Assembly (NCBI GenBank): GCA_023630585.1
Contig: CM042565.1
Span: 16,045,013 to 16,109,012 of the forward strand
Length of the DNA stretch: 64,000 nt
Direction of reading: 5' to 3'
DNA from: Cranoglanis bouderius
Lineage: Eukaryota; Chordata; Actinopteri; Siluriformes; Cranoglanididae
The notes under the pieces: model-generated
What the model saw: the letters and a program-made list of their open reading frames with translations, nothing else
Databases searched by the model: none
What the model was told of the DNA's origin: nothing
Made by a program: the position numbers and the translations under genes
Shown here: one piece after another, positions 15,340-26,700 of the stretch
How positions within the stretch are numbered: the stretch's first letter is position 1
How the letters are laid out: every line of letters starts with the position of its first letter

Positions 15340-15695
15340 CATTTCATGGGAATTTTTGGGATCACCTTCTTCAGTTCTGCCGAAATATGTAATCATGGAA
15401 AAGTGGTTCTTCTAATGAACAGAAATAGGGACGTGAAGTAAGTGGACTCGTGATCTATGAAGCGTGATGTTCTTGTATCTCATACAAGCTGCATGACTGA
15501 CCTACGGATCTCCTCTCACACTTGGAACCCTTACATTCCTTCCTCATTTATCATTACATCACATGAACGCCTTAAGCCCTGCGCCAAGCCCCCTAATGAT
15601 GCTCACCAATCACCTTCCATTTAGGAGCTCTTTGGAACAGATCAGCTGGAATGCCGACATTCACAACAGCCGTACTCATTAATCTGCCAATGCAC

Positions 15696-15732
<37 letters not shown>

Positions 15733-16073
15733 CCACCATAAACCCCGGCACAAACAGGCGATCCACACAGGACACACGAAGGAGCCATTTCCACGGGACG
15801 CCAAGTCCTCCAGCTGCAGCCACAATCCCTTTCACAACCCCGCTGCCTCCTGCCAATGCAAGACAGTGCTTATTATTCGCTCTGCCAAAGCAGGCTGCTT
15901 GTTGATATTCAGGACGAGGCCCGGCACCGAGAGACGAACCTCGGAGAAGATGGTGTTCTCCGGGCCGTTACCTCCAAATGGACCCACTTCTTCATGCGGG
16001 TTTGTGGCAACAGCAGGTAGCAGTCAATCCATCACTCAGATGCAGCATGGCTAGCCAGAAAACATTAAGTCGT

Positions 16074-16074
<1 letters not shown>
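11187..16074. other. repeat-poor block, candidate regulatory/non-coding DNA
   Basis: Apart from (AAT)n at 11187-11211, poly-A/T runs (15313-15340, 15701-15729), a CT run near 11680 and an AAAAG run near 13885, this is the longest stretch here with no transposon. Composition is mixed, with words such as TTTAATATTCATG (12473 on) and AATTAATTTTGC (14830 on) that resemble developmental enhancer DNA. There is a possible donor TATAG|GTAAGT at 11957, but the upstream frame stops. No gene is supported. Confidence 0.35.

Positions 16075-16144
<70 letters not shown>
16075..16144. repeat. (CA)35 microsatellite
   Basis: Uninterrupted CA dinucleotides, followed by a pyrimidine tract and TTTTCAG at about 16165-16171. 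Confidence 0.98.
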
Positions 16145-16146
<2 letters not shown>

Positions 16147-16476
16147 TGTCTTTCTCTCACTCTTGTTTTCAGGGGTCGTTTGTATGGACTCGAGACACAG
16201 AGAGGCAGGTGTTCGCCTAAAGCCACCGCTGGCATTTTCGCCCAGCACTCAGCATGACTGTAAAGCTGAAACGCCGGGTGTGAAAAACAAATTACGTCGA
16301 AATGTCCTCCAATTTCAACCCACATCACGAATAATTAACCTTTCCAACCTGTGCAGGACTCGAGATGCCAGATCAGCAGTGTTAATCAGTAACAACAAAC
16401 AGAAAACCTTTTGCAATCATTTCAAAGATTTGTCCATAATTTGCATTTATGACCATGCATAAATAATACCTCCTGT

Positions 16477-16481
<5 letters not shown>

Positions 16482-16526
<45 letters not shown>
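16482..16526. repeat. (CT)22 microsatellite
   Basis: Uninterrupted CT dinucleotides. Confidence 0.97.
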
Positions 16527-16528
<2 letters not shown>

Positions 16529-16639
16529 CGCAGGCGCTTACCAGAATCGGCCATTTGTATTTTTTGGGACGCATCCATCATAATCACTCAATTACTGAGC
16601 CTTCAAAGTCAAATGTGACATCGGAGTCAAAAAGTGCGA

Positions 16640-17405
16640 CAGCGCCCCCCGCCGGTCAGCATCGGGGACGCGCATGCACGCGCTATAATGTGCAAGAGCT
16701 GAGCTGAGCTGTGCGATATGTAGGATTTTGCTCTTATGCTACGGTATTGTGCGATTATGTGTGATGTGCATGCAAGTGCATACATGTGTAGCACGCTCTA
16801 CACGCACGAATACACGGCTGTAATTATTGCACGTGCTATCAGGTGCAGCCTGGAAATGTCTTTTAAGGTGTCGCACGTGCAAATCGCTCTAGTGTTACAC
16901 ACGTCGATGCAAACGAGTTTGCATTGCTTTTGGAGAAACGCGCGCGAGAGGATGGAGTGAGAGAGATGATTTTTTTTTTTTTTTTTTAAATAAATAAATA
17001 AATAAATAAAAACGATAGCGTGCATGCTTGAAATGCTGAGTGTACCGACTAGAATATTAATGCATTTGCACTGATGCATTAGTGTATTTTCTTTCTGTCT
17101 TTCTTTCTTTTTTTTTGGTGTATGAAAAATATCTCGTGCAACTTCCCGTCCCCTATCTCATGCACGAAGATTTTTGCTGGTCATAATTACATGCACGAGT
17201 ACAAAAAGCTACTTAATGCAAGTTTCGGGCTTGTTCTTTATTCTTCTTTGTCTTCTGTTTTTAATGCAAATTCGTTTGCGTCGGATACCGGAGCGCGTGT
17301 GCACAAATGCACTTCTTGCACGAGATGCTGTTATTGTATGTTATTTTGTGGATGCTGTTTTGATATTATGAACGCGATAAACCCGGTACGTGGACGGAAA
17401 ACATA

Positions 17406-17448
<43 letters not shown>

Positions 17449-17769
17449 GCAGTTTTAATCGCTTGTTTGGAGCGCGCGCTCACACACACACACACACACA
17501 CACACTCGCGCGCGCGCGCATATATTCCAACTGCTGGCTAAAAACAAATCCATGCACCACTATGAGCATATCGTGCATGCAAACTGGGAGAGAGCTTAAT
17601 AAATAAAATAAAATTGTTTTGCAAATCTGAAGCACGGAAAGAAGAAAGAAAAAAAAAAACTGCTGATGGTCAGTGAGTGTAAGGACACATTGCAGGGGCT
17701 GTTGGTGCATCATCTCTACAGCCTAACTAATACACAACTGCAATGCAACCAACGCAAAGGGCATGTACG

Positions 17770-17844
<75 letters not shown>

Positions 17845-17890
17845 CTATCTATCCAGGTATGTGTGCGGGTGCATGCACTTACCTAAATCT
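16640..17890. other. CpG- and TGCA-rich stretch with CT and CA tracts
   Basis: The words TGCA, GCACG and ATGCA recur far more often than in neighbouring sequence, together with CGCGCG runs. Simple tracts inside it are (CT)19 at 17409-17446 and (AC)34 at 17773-17841. Such composition can mark a CpG-island-like promoter flank, but no transcript can be drawn. Confidence 0.35.
17472..17521. repeat. alternating purine-pyrimidine tract CG-CA-CG
   Basis: GCGCGCG is followed by (CA)13 and then a (CG)n run ending GCGCATAT. Nearly 50 bp alternates purine and pyrimidine without a break, the sequence class that most readily forms left-handed Z-DNA. Confidence 0.85.
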
Positions 17891-18284
17891 GCTTCTCTCC
17901 TGTGATGAAGAACGGCGCTCCAGGACGACGATTTAATGCGTCCGTGCGAAAGTTGCGCTCAGAGATCCCTGTGCTCGGCTCATGCTGGTGGAGGGCAGAG
18001 GAGAGAGCGACTCTTCTCATGCTCAAGAAGGAGAAACGCACAGCAAGGCGATGGGAGACGCCAGAGATACGGAGGAGATACGGACGTACAGACACAGGGT
18101 GGAAAATATCCGAGAGAGAAGAGTGGAGAAAAAGAAGAAGTAGAGGAAGAAGAGACGGCCGGTGCATTCAGTGAGAGCAAACGGAAGGAACTGAAGAGAA
18201 ACGGACTGGAGAGGAGAGGAGGGAGATGGAGGACAGAGAGGGGAGGGACTGGGCTACATCAGACTGACAGGGAGGGAGGGAGGG

Positions 18285-18319
<35 letters not shown>

Positions 18320-18425
18320 GAGAGAGAGAGTGGATGGGAGGTGAGAAAGTGATGGAAGTTGACTAAGTGATGGAAGGAGAAAGATTTGAAGAAGAAGGAG
18401 GAGGAGGAGAAGAGAGAGAGAGAGA
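17891..18425 (+). other. purine-rich segment with (GA)n, possible 5' UTR-like DNA
   Basis: The plus strand becomes strongly purine-rich, with GGAG repeats from about 18180, (GA)n at 18284-18330 and a second GA run at 18410-18425. A 138-codon frame (17936-18352) is mostly Arg, Glu and Gly from this bias, so I do not call it a gene. The segment follows the CpG-rich stretch, so a 5' UTR is possible. A weak donor-like GGGAG|GTGAGA lies near 18340. Confidence 0.25.
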
Positions 18426-18994
18426 ATTATATAAACACGACATATGCTGTTTGTATAGCACCGCTCTCGGGTTTTGCTGGCGAGATTAAATTCAGCACAA
18501 ATTGAGTTGTCGTAGTTCACGCAGCACAGACGCTCGGTGAAATACGAGAACGCAACACGGTCAGTGGGAAACCCAAGCTCACTGGAGAGGAGTCATGCTT
18601 TCCATTCAGCTCATGTCAGACTGACAACCAGTCATTAAAAATAAAGCCAAGATCACTTAGACGTCCATCAGAAAATGCATTGCTGATGATCCTGATGCAC
18701 TTCCTGTCCTGCTTCTTCATCCCAGAGCCATTTCAGGGGCTATTGTTTTTTTTTATTGGTAGGACAAGGAGGTTGAAATAAAAATGAAATAAATGCATTT
18801 TTTTTTTTAAAACCCACATACTCCTTTATTGACATTTCAAACATTTGGTGTGTAATCTGCTTTGTGGTAATGTGACTGACACGGTAATATAACCATTATC
18901 ATTCCGAATCCACTGCCTGCCACACGACACACAGCGTCAGAGTCACGATCCGGTAGACGGTAGAATGGTTTAGATTGTACCAGGAACACGCAGG
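18426..18994. other. unassigned sequence
   Basis: Nothing recognised apart from short A/T runs. Confidence 0.4.
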
Positions 18995-19092
18995 TATGTC
19001 GGGAGCACCTCGGGGTTCAGTGTCTTGCCCAAGTGGGCCAGGAATCGAACCGTCAGCCCTACGATTAGTGGACAACTCACTATACATGGCAT
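18995..19092 (+). repeat. dispersed repeat R4, 3' fragment
   Basis: Carries GGGTTCAGTGTCTTGCCCAA, then GGAATCGAACCG and GATTAGTGGACAAC. The same blocks occur at 37530-37600. This is a widespread teleost interspersed repeat, recognised from memory; its class is not assigned. Confidence 0.65.
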
Positions 19093-21663
19093 ATATATGT
19101 CGCCTCAAAGTTGAAAATACTGAGAGAAAATAAAGACGCTAGCATATCTAGCAAATATATTTCTCATGTGACGCTAAGAAGCTCATAGTCGAAACCTTCA
19201 CCGATGATTTCTGACTTTTAAGAAAAGTAGGGGTAGTCGTGAAGTCGTCCTCTTCTGGGAGTTTGTTTCCTTAATCTGCATTAACACGCTTAATTAGCTA
19301 AGTAGCTTTGATAACATGCATCATGTTAGCTACTGCTTTTTAGCTTAGTCAATTCATTTAGTGAATTCCAGGCATCAAAAATCATGGGACTGGGCAGCAC
19401 ACTAAGTTTTACTTGTCTGATGGTCTACCGACTACATCTATCATTTCTCCACTTACACATAATTCACCTTTCTGCTTTTGGTTCCATCGCAACTGAATAA
19501 ATCGACAAATCAATCTTCACCAAAAGAGACTGGCGAGGCTGTTAGCATCCGGCCATGACGATTTCTTCCTCATCCCACACGAGTACCAGTGTGTGAGGAG
19601 TGAGAGCCTACAGCCTACGCCCTCGCTATCACCTGGATCTGGCCTCCTGCAAGTTGGCAGAGAAGTATACTGCCATAAAGTTTTCAAACAAACAAGTGTG
19701 ATGTAGTCGGATTGAAATTGCAAGAAAAGGTATAAACGCTAACTCTGAACCTTAATCCGAAACTAGCCGCTGAATTAATTTTGGCACCCTCCCTCGTTAT
19801 ACTTCCTAGACTGTTTCCTTACCATGAATTTCATTCATCCTTTCATCTTGAGTAATCACTTTTTTTCCTGGAAAGAGATGCCACGGATCCACGGCTTTGG
19901 GTGCGAGATGGGAATATACACCCTGGATGGGATTCCAGTCCATCACTTACCGTGAATAGTTCAGTTTAAACTTCTTTCAGTTGGCGCGAAACACTGTATA
20001 CCGGCAGCCATTTTGAGGACTGAAAAAGGACGGACTAAATCATTGTGTTTGTGTTCACTGAGAAGATTTTTAGAGTTTTTATTATTTTTTTTATTCATAC
20101 TGATAATCAATTGCTCTAAAACACTTCACTACATACAATACATCTTTCAACAGTGCAGTGGATTCTCCCTGAGCCACTTCGTAGCTATGTTAGCTTGCTA
20201 GCTACATTATGGTACAACTGGGAAGTTTATCTTTGCAGCAAGTAATGCTAACATTAGCGAAATTTTGTTGTCTGATATTGACTTATCTTAAGAGTTTGTG
20301 TTGTTGTTTTTTTTTTTTCCTCCTGATGAAACATGCTGGGATCCTTTACCCACTCCAGAATCAGGACAGGGGTTCTGTGTGAGATAAATGAATAAATGAA
20401 TAAATATATGTATCAGGAAAATGCAAATTTGGTAGGTTTTCCTCCAGTTTAAGTGGAATCAGCAGTTTGGTGTTTTATCAGTTTTCTCGAAGTACCATTT
20501 GTTCTCTTCCAAAGGACGATGAGTAATTTTAGCCATCTTTCATCTCAACTTACATTCAAGTTGTGAAGTGAATCCAGATGGTGGATATGATGACTGAAAC
20601 TCTAGGATCAGCTTGTTGCCATATCTACCAGAATCCTTCAAATAAAAGCCATCGATCTATTCACAGGTTGGCAGAAAAATGTCAGGCGGCTGTTTATAGT
20701 AACAATTTCCGTTGTTTTAATGCGATTTTCGATACATGACATTGGAAATTGTTGGCTCTACTCCAATGTCCATTTACATGGACCCCAAACTTGTTCTGAA
20801 TTCAGCTAAAATTAGTATCCATGTTAATGTGAACGGTTCTGTCCATTCGGTTTATGTCTGTACTCAACAGTTTCAGTTTAACACATTATTTTTCTGCACA
20901 CTGAGCACTACAGCATGAAAGAAATAATCTAATATTTGGGGGGAAATTGGATTTAGCAGTAATTCATCCAATACTGTGGTGATTCACTTAAGTAAACTGA
21001 TAATGGGAAAACTCTGGGTCAGCGAATAATCAAGTTTATTTCTAAATACGTGATGAACGCATCTTTTGCAACCCAACAGTAAACTCTCCGTAAATTCAGT
21101 TCCAATGAACATTAAGTATTTAAGCTTTATTGGAAAATATTTCTCTGCGATTTTGCAAACATCCATGGTGTTTCCTGCTTTTGCTTCTCGTCTTCTTGTC
21201 TATGCAGTTATGAGGATTAAAAACGGCTGAATTATAGTATAAACTCGGTCGCTTATTGAAAAATAAGCTCTATTTTACTGCGCAATCCGCTGAAGTCTTT
21301 AGTTGTATAATGATCACCCATATAATGTGCATGCACTTGCTCAGAGTCGCAGAAAATATGTGATGTATTCTTCTGGGCTGCATTTTAACTCCGGTTCTAT
21401 AGCATGTGTTTCTGATCAATAACTCATTGAAGCTTTGCACAAGAGCCGCTATATCCTCCTGAAATACAAAAGTAGTCGACCCAGTTTTCTCTTTTTTTTC
21501 CTCTTTATTACTCATGATTGCTACCAAACTTCTCTGTCCTAATGAAAAAGTCACATTATAACAGAACTGTTTGGGCTTTACTTGGCTCATCCAAAGAGTA
21601 GTTCAGTGTTATCACCACTTTCTTGTAGGGATGTACTGTACCCAAACACGAATACATTATTCA
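19093..21663. other. unassigned; one short repeat fragment
   Basis: A fragment at about 19840-19950 contains GGGAATATACACCCTGGATG and CCAGTCCATCAC, matching the inner part of the repeat at 27881. Otherwise AT-rich sequence with GCTAGCTA words near 20190-20210. No gene seen. Confidence 0.4.
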
Positions 21664-21886
21664 GAGTTTTTTTGTGATTGTTGCTGCCAAAAATGCTTTA
21701 TTTTGCTGCGGCTACTTTCAAAATTTGCGACGAGTTTTTTTGTGGAAAACTACCAAAAAAAAATAATAATAAATCTGTGGAAAATCTGCGGTAATTCCGA
21801 AAAATTGCAAGCTCCTCCGAACGTTGCGGAGTTTGCTTGATTTTGCGTTCATTTCTTTGATCGCAAAATCCTGAAATCCTGGAGGG
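21664..21886 (-). mobile_element. fragment of a CAGTCCCTCCAGGAT-ended DNA element
   Basis: Read on the minus strand from 21886 the element begins CAGTCCCTCCAGGAT, then GATTTTGCGATC and GAACGCAAAATCAAG. It runs through repeated GCGGA/TTTGCG motifs. I recall the same terminus from many fish genomes as a non-autonomous DNA transposon. The other end is not visible, so this is a fragment. Confidence 0.5.
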
Positions 21887-22509
21887 ACTGATTATATATT
21901 ATGAATACATCATACATGTGTGAGGATAGAGTATTAGGGTTCACATTTAATTTGAAAAAAAAAAAAAAAAAAAAAAAAACATTCTAGTTTAGGCCACACC
22001 CACTTCAGGTTTAAATCTGAATACAGATACGAGTGGATTAGTGTCTATCAGCAGAACTGATAAATGTCATTCAGCGACTCTAGCTTTCAAACCATGAACC
22101 ATCCACAGCTTCTCTAGCAGATCCTCCATCGTGCTTTATCCAATCACATGCATTTATGTAAATTATTTCCCAGACTTTCATAGATTTTTCATTTGATTTA
22201 TGTTCTCTGGTTTGATTAGCTTTTGTAACTGATGGCTTTGAAAACAGAATGGACAGAAAAGTACGCGTTCATGCTCTCATCGTCAAATTCAAAACACGTC
22301 ACATCTGTTGAGGCAAAAGTGGCCGCCACAAAACAGAACCACTCCAGTCGTCTTATTTATAGCCATAAATGGAAAATTAATGGTTACGCCATAAAAAGTT
22401 ATCTGTTGTCATCATTCAGTCATTCTCGTTTTATCCAGAACTTTGACGCATTCCTAGTTTTATATGACTAGACCTTGAATGCGTATGTTCTAACCTATGA
22501 ACAGCCCTC
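21887..22509. other. unassigned; poly(A) near 21955
   Basis: After a poly(A) run (about 21955-21979) comes a stretch with CCACACCCACTTCAGGTTT, which resembles a fish interspersed repeat. The remainder is not recognised. Confidence 0.35.
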
Positions 22510-22900
22510 AACGCTACTTATTCATCGTACATTACCTCTCTAATCGATAGAACTGGTCACAAGCCCAGAATCCTCCTCACTGCTATTAACAAACTCCTTC
22601 TTCTGTTGATCAGCTTCTATAAAGCTACAATCAGCAGAATATTCCAGCGTTTCCCCACTGCCTCGCTTTCACTCGATTACAGCAAACCCCTCTTCAGGTC
22701 CCCTGACAAATTCCTGACAGCTTTTTTTCCTCTTTCTGAGCCAATCATTATTACAGAACTAATCTCTAAATCTGATGCAGCTTCCTGTCTGCTCGATTCT
22801 GCTCTCACTTCACTCCATGATGAATGTTTCTATGTCACCACTGCTTCCACCTGTCCTCGCATTAACAAGCCACCTGTTTCATCTTTTCTGCTCTTATAAA
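22510..22900 (+). pseudogene. L2-type LINE ORF2 fragment, pre-RT region
   Basis: In fragments of frame this reads like the segment of an L2-family polyprotein between endonuclease and reverse transcriptase: Ser-Leu-Ile-Asp-Arg near the start, then ITELISKSDAASCLLD near 22745-22800, then Leu-Thr-Ser-Leu. L2-like ORF2 proteins have a comparable Lys-Ser-Ser-Lys-x-x-x-Cys-x-Leu-Asp-Pro stretch just before the RT core. Stops and frame changes show it is dead. The RT fragment at 23840 may be from the same insertion, separated by later sequence. Confidence 0.5.
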
Positions 22901-23388
22901 TGGTAACGTTACACCAATTCATAAGATCCATCGTCTCGTTTTCAAGGGTTGTAGATTTTGCATACATTTTTCGTATATAACAGTTTTTTTTGCTGTTTAC
23001 TGTTTGTATGTCGTAAATGAGCTCCTCCTCTCTGACTCTGGGGTAAGAGTCGGGTTTTCACCGTGGACAGTCTTGTTTTCACCATGGACAGTCATAAAGA
23101 ACACTACAACAAGTCACATCATCTGTCTGAATCGAAGAAGAAGCGCAAAAATGGTCAAGAAAGAAATCCTGAAAATGAAACAGTATCTCGTGGCAGAAAT
23201 GTGTATTTGATATAATTCCATACTGTCGAGTTCGGACTTGTACGGACTTTATGCTGAAGAACAAACCACTGCTCATGTTTGAAGTGCAGCTGTAGATGTT
23301 TTTGTTTTAAATCTTCTGCAATCAGTTATTTTTGTGGCCCTTTAAATACAATCTGACATAATGGTATGGTAATTTCTGCTATTTCAGC

Positions 23389-23770
23389 GCTGTGTGAAAG
23401 AGCACATTTGGAGCTGTGGGTTCTGCTAGTTTAGAGTGGCGCACGCCAACCTACAGGCTGATCCACACTTGTTTTCAGCCGTTTTTCAGGCTGGAGTTGA
23501 ATAACCTCTCAGTTGCTGTTACAGACTTCACATCCTCCATCCAAGGAAGGCCAGTCCTTGAGCTATAAGTGTGGTTCAGCTGACAGACATGAGCTTCCAT
23601 ACTGTGCGCTCTCAGTTCCAGCTTCAACGAGCCAAAAAGGAGAAAGAAACAAAATTTTTAAAAAAACAGAATTCTGTATTCGATTTTAATTTCAGACTGC
23701 CAACTAATACGAACATGTTGAAGAACAAGGTCAAGTTCAAATAGTAGAAGAAGAAACAAGAGTGAATCTA
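23389..23770 (+). repeat. dispersed repeat R2, copy 1
   Basis: Shares ordered blocks with 25521-25990: GCTGTGTGAAAGAG, ATCCAAGGAAGGCCA, and a GACATGAGCTTCCATACTG block followed by GTGCGCTCTCAGTTCCAG. Spacing between the blocks differs by copy. No coding capacity. Superfamily unknown. Confidence 0.6.
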
Positions 23771-23839
23771 GTGGAATTTTAAATGTGTTTAGTGGTGTCT
23801 GGTTTTGGTATGTTGAAAAGGTAGCCACCCTACTCTGGT

Positions 23840-24118
23840 GCCTCAGACCTTCTCTTGCTTCTTCTTGATTTCACTGTTGTTTTGGATGCTATAAATCATG
23901 ACCTGCTCACTTCCCCTCTCTCAGATATTGGTAACAGACTCGCCTGGTTCAGATCCTATCTCTCTGTAACAGACATCATTTTGTTGCCAGTGGCAAACAG
24001 AAATCTGTCACTTCTATTGTTACCCAAGGCGTTCCCCAGGGATCGGTTCTTGGCCCTCTCTACTTCATTATTTAAATGCTATCCCTGGGTCAGATCCTAC
24101 GTCATTACAATCTCGGTT
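23840..24118 (+). pseudogene. L2-type LINE reverse transcriptase fragment
   Basis: The first frame (from 23855) gives LLLDFTVVLDAINHDLL, matching RT motif A (hydrophobic residues, FD-type Asp, then NHDLL), followed by LAWFRSYLS. A frameshift near 23990 moves the reading frame to SIVTQGVPQGSVLGPL, the conserved QGxPQGS block, then a stop. It continues as MLSLGQILRHYNLGFH, the segment that in L2-like elements precedes the catalytic ADD motif. That motif is missing, because the element breaks off near 24118. An internal frameshift, a stop and the loss of the catalytic block make this a dead 5'- and 3'-truncated LINE copy. Confidence 0.8.
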
Positions 24119-24660
24119 TTCACTGAGACCATGAAACTCGGTCAGAGTAAACCACATCCTTACAAAAGCCTACTTTTATAGCATGTGTTTGTGATGTAAA
24201 ACTGTAGAAGTCAAGTTCTCTGACACGTAACTTTATCTAGACTTTGCCATTAATGTGGATGATGTGATGTAAAATCCTCTACTGTAATACAGAATAAAAT
24301 ATTAAATTTTTAAATTGGGGAAAATGTTTTTGAAAAGTGTGGGGGGAGGGGGGGACAACTGATTTCATTGACTTTTTTGTGATTAGAAGTGATGAAGTTA
24401 TTTCTTCTCATTTATTCAATGTTTCTTTTACGATTGTGTGAGTTTAAAGTTGTTCAAAGTCCATTATATAGTTCTGAAAGACCCAGGATTATTAAAATCC
24501 CAAATAACACACACAAATCTGCGTGTGAGCCAAGTGAGTGCGTTGCAGATGATTTGCAAATAGTAGTGGCGTGAATGACATCACGTACAAAGTACTGAGA
24601 AGAAATGATACGCAAATGACGCTATCTGCATCCAGAACTTCTGTAAAGCTGATTCATAAC
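24119..24660. other. unassigned sequence
   Basis: A short G-rich run lies at 24338-24355. Otherwise nothing recognised. Confidence 0.4.
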
Positions 24661-24957
24661 ATCCATTCATTTTCTGTACCGCTTATCCTACACGGGGTTG
24701 CGGGGAGCCTGGAGCCTATCCCAGGGAACTTGGGGCACAAGGCAGGGGACACCCTGGACGGGGTGCCAACCCATCGCAGGGCACGATCACACACACACAC
24801 ATTCACACACTATGGTCAATTTGGAATTGCCAATCAGCCTACAGCATAAAAAAAAGCCTACAGTCTTTGGACAGGGGGAGGAAACCCCCAAAGTATGAGG
24901 AGAACATGCAAACTCCATGCACACAGGGTGGGATTCAAACCCCCAACCTCAGAAGTG
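24661..24957 (+). repeat. dispersed repeat R5, copy 1
   Basis: Contains TACCGCTTATCCTACAC, GGGGAGCCTGGAGCCTATCC, GGGGACACCCTGGACGG, CCAACCCATCGCAGGGCAC, a short CA tract (24788-24812), GTCTTTGGACAGGGGGAGGA and GAACATGCAAACTCC. This is one of the commonest teleost interspersed repeats in my memory. A near-identical second copy lies at 51736-52066. No open frame belongs to it. Confidence 0.8.
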
Positions 24958-25499
24958 CAAGTTTTTTTAGTGTATACTGTTTCCTGTTTAGTTTCCAGAG
25001 AGTTTAGTGCATGTCTCTAGTTTCTTTTTTGAATAATTACTGATGTAATGTGCAGTCGACGCCCACAGCCCTCCCGCTGAATTTTGCTCCTAGAAAAATC
25101 ACTGCGATCCCTCAACACATCACAGTCAAAATACTAAAGCCATATGCGGTCTATGGAACAGCTTTGAAGATGCCATATGTGAGGCAGTTGGAGCACTGTT
25201 GTGTCTGAGACTTTTCTTTTCTCCCAGTGTTGCTGGATTGCAGCTTTCGTGGTGTTGCAGGACTTACAAATGAAGCCCCGTCTGTAATATGGGTTGCATA
25301 CAGTTGTCCACAAATAGGCAGACAGAAGGTAATTTTTTGGTCTGAAAATATTTTACAGTCAACTGTTTTTGCGTGAGACTACGCTTCGAAGCGCCTTTTT
25401 TAATTCCCTTTTGTCACTTTGTAAGAAATGCAGATGTGTGCGTGTCAGAAAGCAATTTCCAAAACAAAACTGAAATAAAATTCCATGCACTGTTGCAGA
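24958..25499. other. unassigned sequence
   Basis: No recognised repeat or gene. Confidence 0.4.
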
Positions 25500-26350
25500 A
25501 AATTCCATCGTGACCACCGCTGTGTGAAAGAGTGCATCCGGAGCCGTGGGTTGCACATCGCAACCCAATCCGATCGCACTTCACTAGTTCAGAGATCCAT
25601 ACTCATTTTCTTGGACGTTACTGATGCTGGTGTGGTAGAAAACCTTCCAGACACTGCTCTAGACATCATTCTCTATCCAAGGAAGGCCACTTAATGAGCT
25701 ACACTAAACTTTACCTTGCCTTGTCACTGGGGTCATAACATTAATGGTACATCTTTAGTACCTTTAGTGTGTCTTTTACATGGAACAGTGCATATCGTGG
25801 TAGAATTATGTACCTTAAATCATTTTAACGGTGCACTATATTCACATTATCATGCAGTAAATATACACTCAAGTGACAAGGAAATTTACAGTGTAGTACT
25901 TTTTTTAAATTCCTTGACAGTATATAAGGTCTGCTTCGTTGATGGACACGAACTTCCATGCTGCGTGCTCTCAGTTCCAGAATCAGTCATTTTGGCTGAG
26001 CAGCTGTTTCGTCCACATGGGTGCATTTTAAGAATCTTTAAATAGAGTAATATGATACACGGAATTATTATTTTTCATATTTATTGCGCTGAATTTTTTT
26101 TCGTTAACAATGTAGCCGGAAAAAAAAAAGCACTGAAGCTGGAAAATGTCATTTTATATCAGTGTATGGCTCTTGTTCAGAATCTAACTGCACTTATAAA
26201 AATAAATAACCTAAAAATTGTGATGCCTTGAATTAGTTTTTGCTTTAATTGTGAAAAAAAGAGGACTAGATGAATAGTCATACAACCTCCAGTTTGTGAC
26301 TGATGTTTGTTTTGTTTTTTTAATTGAATTTTACAGAAATTATATATTTT
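25500..26350 (+). repeat. dispersed repeat R2, copy 2
   Basis: Longest of three related copies. Shared blocks with copy 1 are at 25521 (GCTGTGTGAAAGAGTGCA), 25675 (ATCCAAGGAAGGCCA) and 25941 (GACACGAACTTCCATGCTG, then GTGCTCTCAGTTCCAG). Inside are TTGCCTTGTCACTGGGG, TACCTTTAGTGTG and ATTATGTACCTTAAA, wording typical of fish repeats with GTACC motifs. Confidence 0.55.
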
Positions 26351-26384
26351 TATCAGTCATAAATAGTAAGTGCAAAAGAGCACA

Positions 26385-26700
26385 CAGCTTGGAAGCTCAT
26401 GTCCATCGATAGATCGGTCATTATATACAAAAAAAGGTTCTATCCTCCACCTTTCCTTGTCGCTGGGTACCTGGGGTATCTTTTGTACCCTTAGTACCTA
26501 TCTAAGTAGCTTTTAAAATAATACTTTAAAGGTAAAAGATCCACACTGAATATGCACAGTTGACGATACCAGCCCTCAATGGTATGATTTTTTTTTCTGC
26601 TCGACTAGCACAAACGAACATCTGTGCAACGTGTAGTCTGTATCTGAATTATATTTACAGAAATTGTCTTTTATCAGTCTCAAACTGATTAAACAACACC
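26385..26700 (-). repeat. dispersed repeat R2, partly inverted copy 3
   Basis: GGAAGCTCATGTCCATC near 26390 is the reverse complement of the copy-1 block GACATGAGCTTCC. It is followed by CCTTTCCTTGTCGCTGGG and GTACCCTTAGTACC. The TTACAGAAATT...TTTTATCAGTC segment occurs both here (26655) and at 26332. Confidence 0.45.

Noticed and set aside
16145..16207. Possible 36-bp exon after TTGTTTTCAG (16171)
   Set aside because: Acceptor is good, but the donor GTGTTC is weak, the exon is tiny and the pyrimidine tract adjoins a CA microsatellite.
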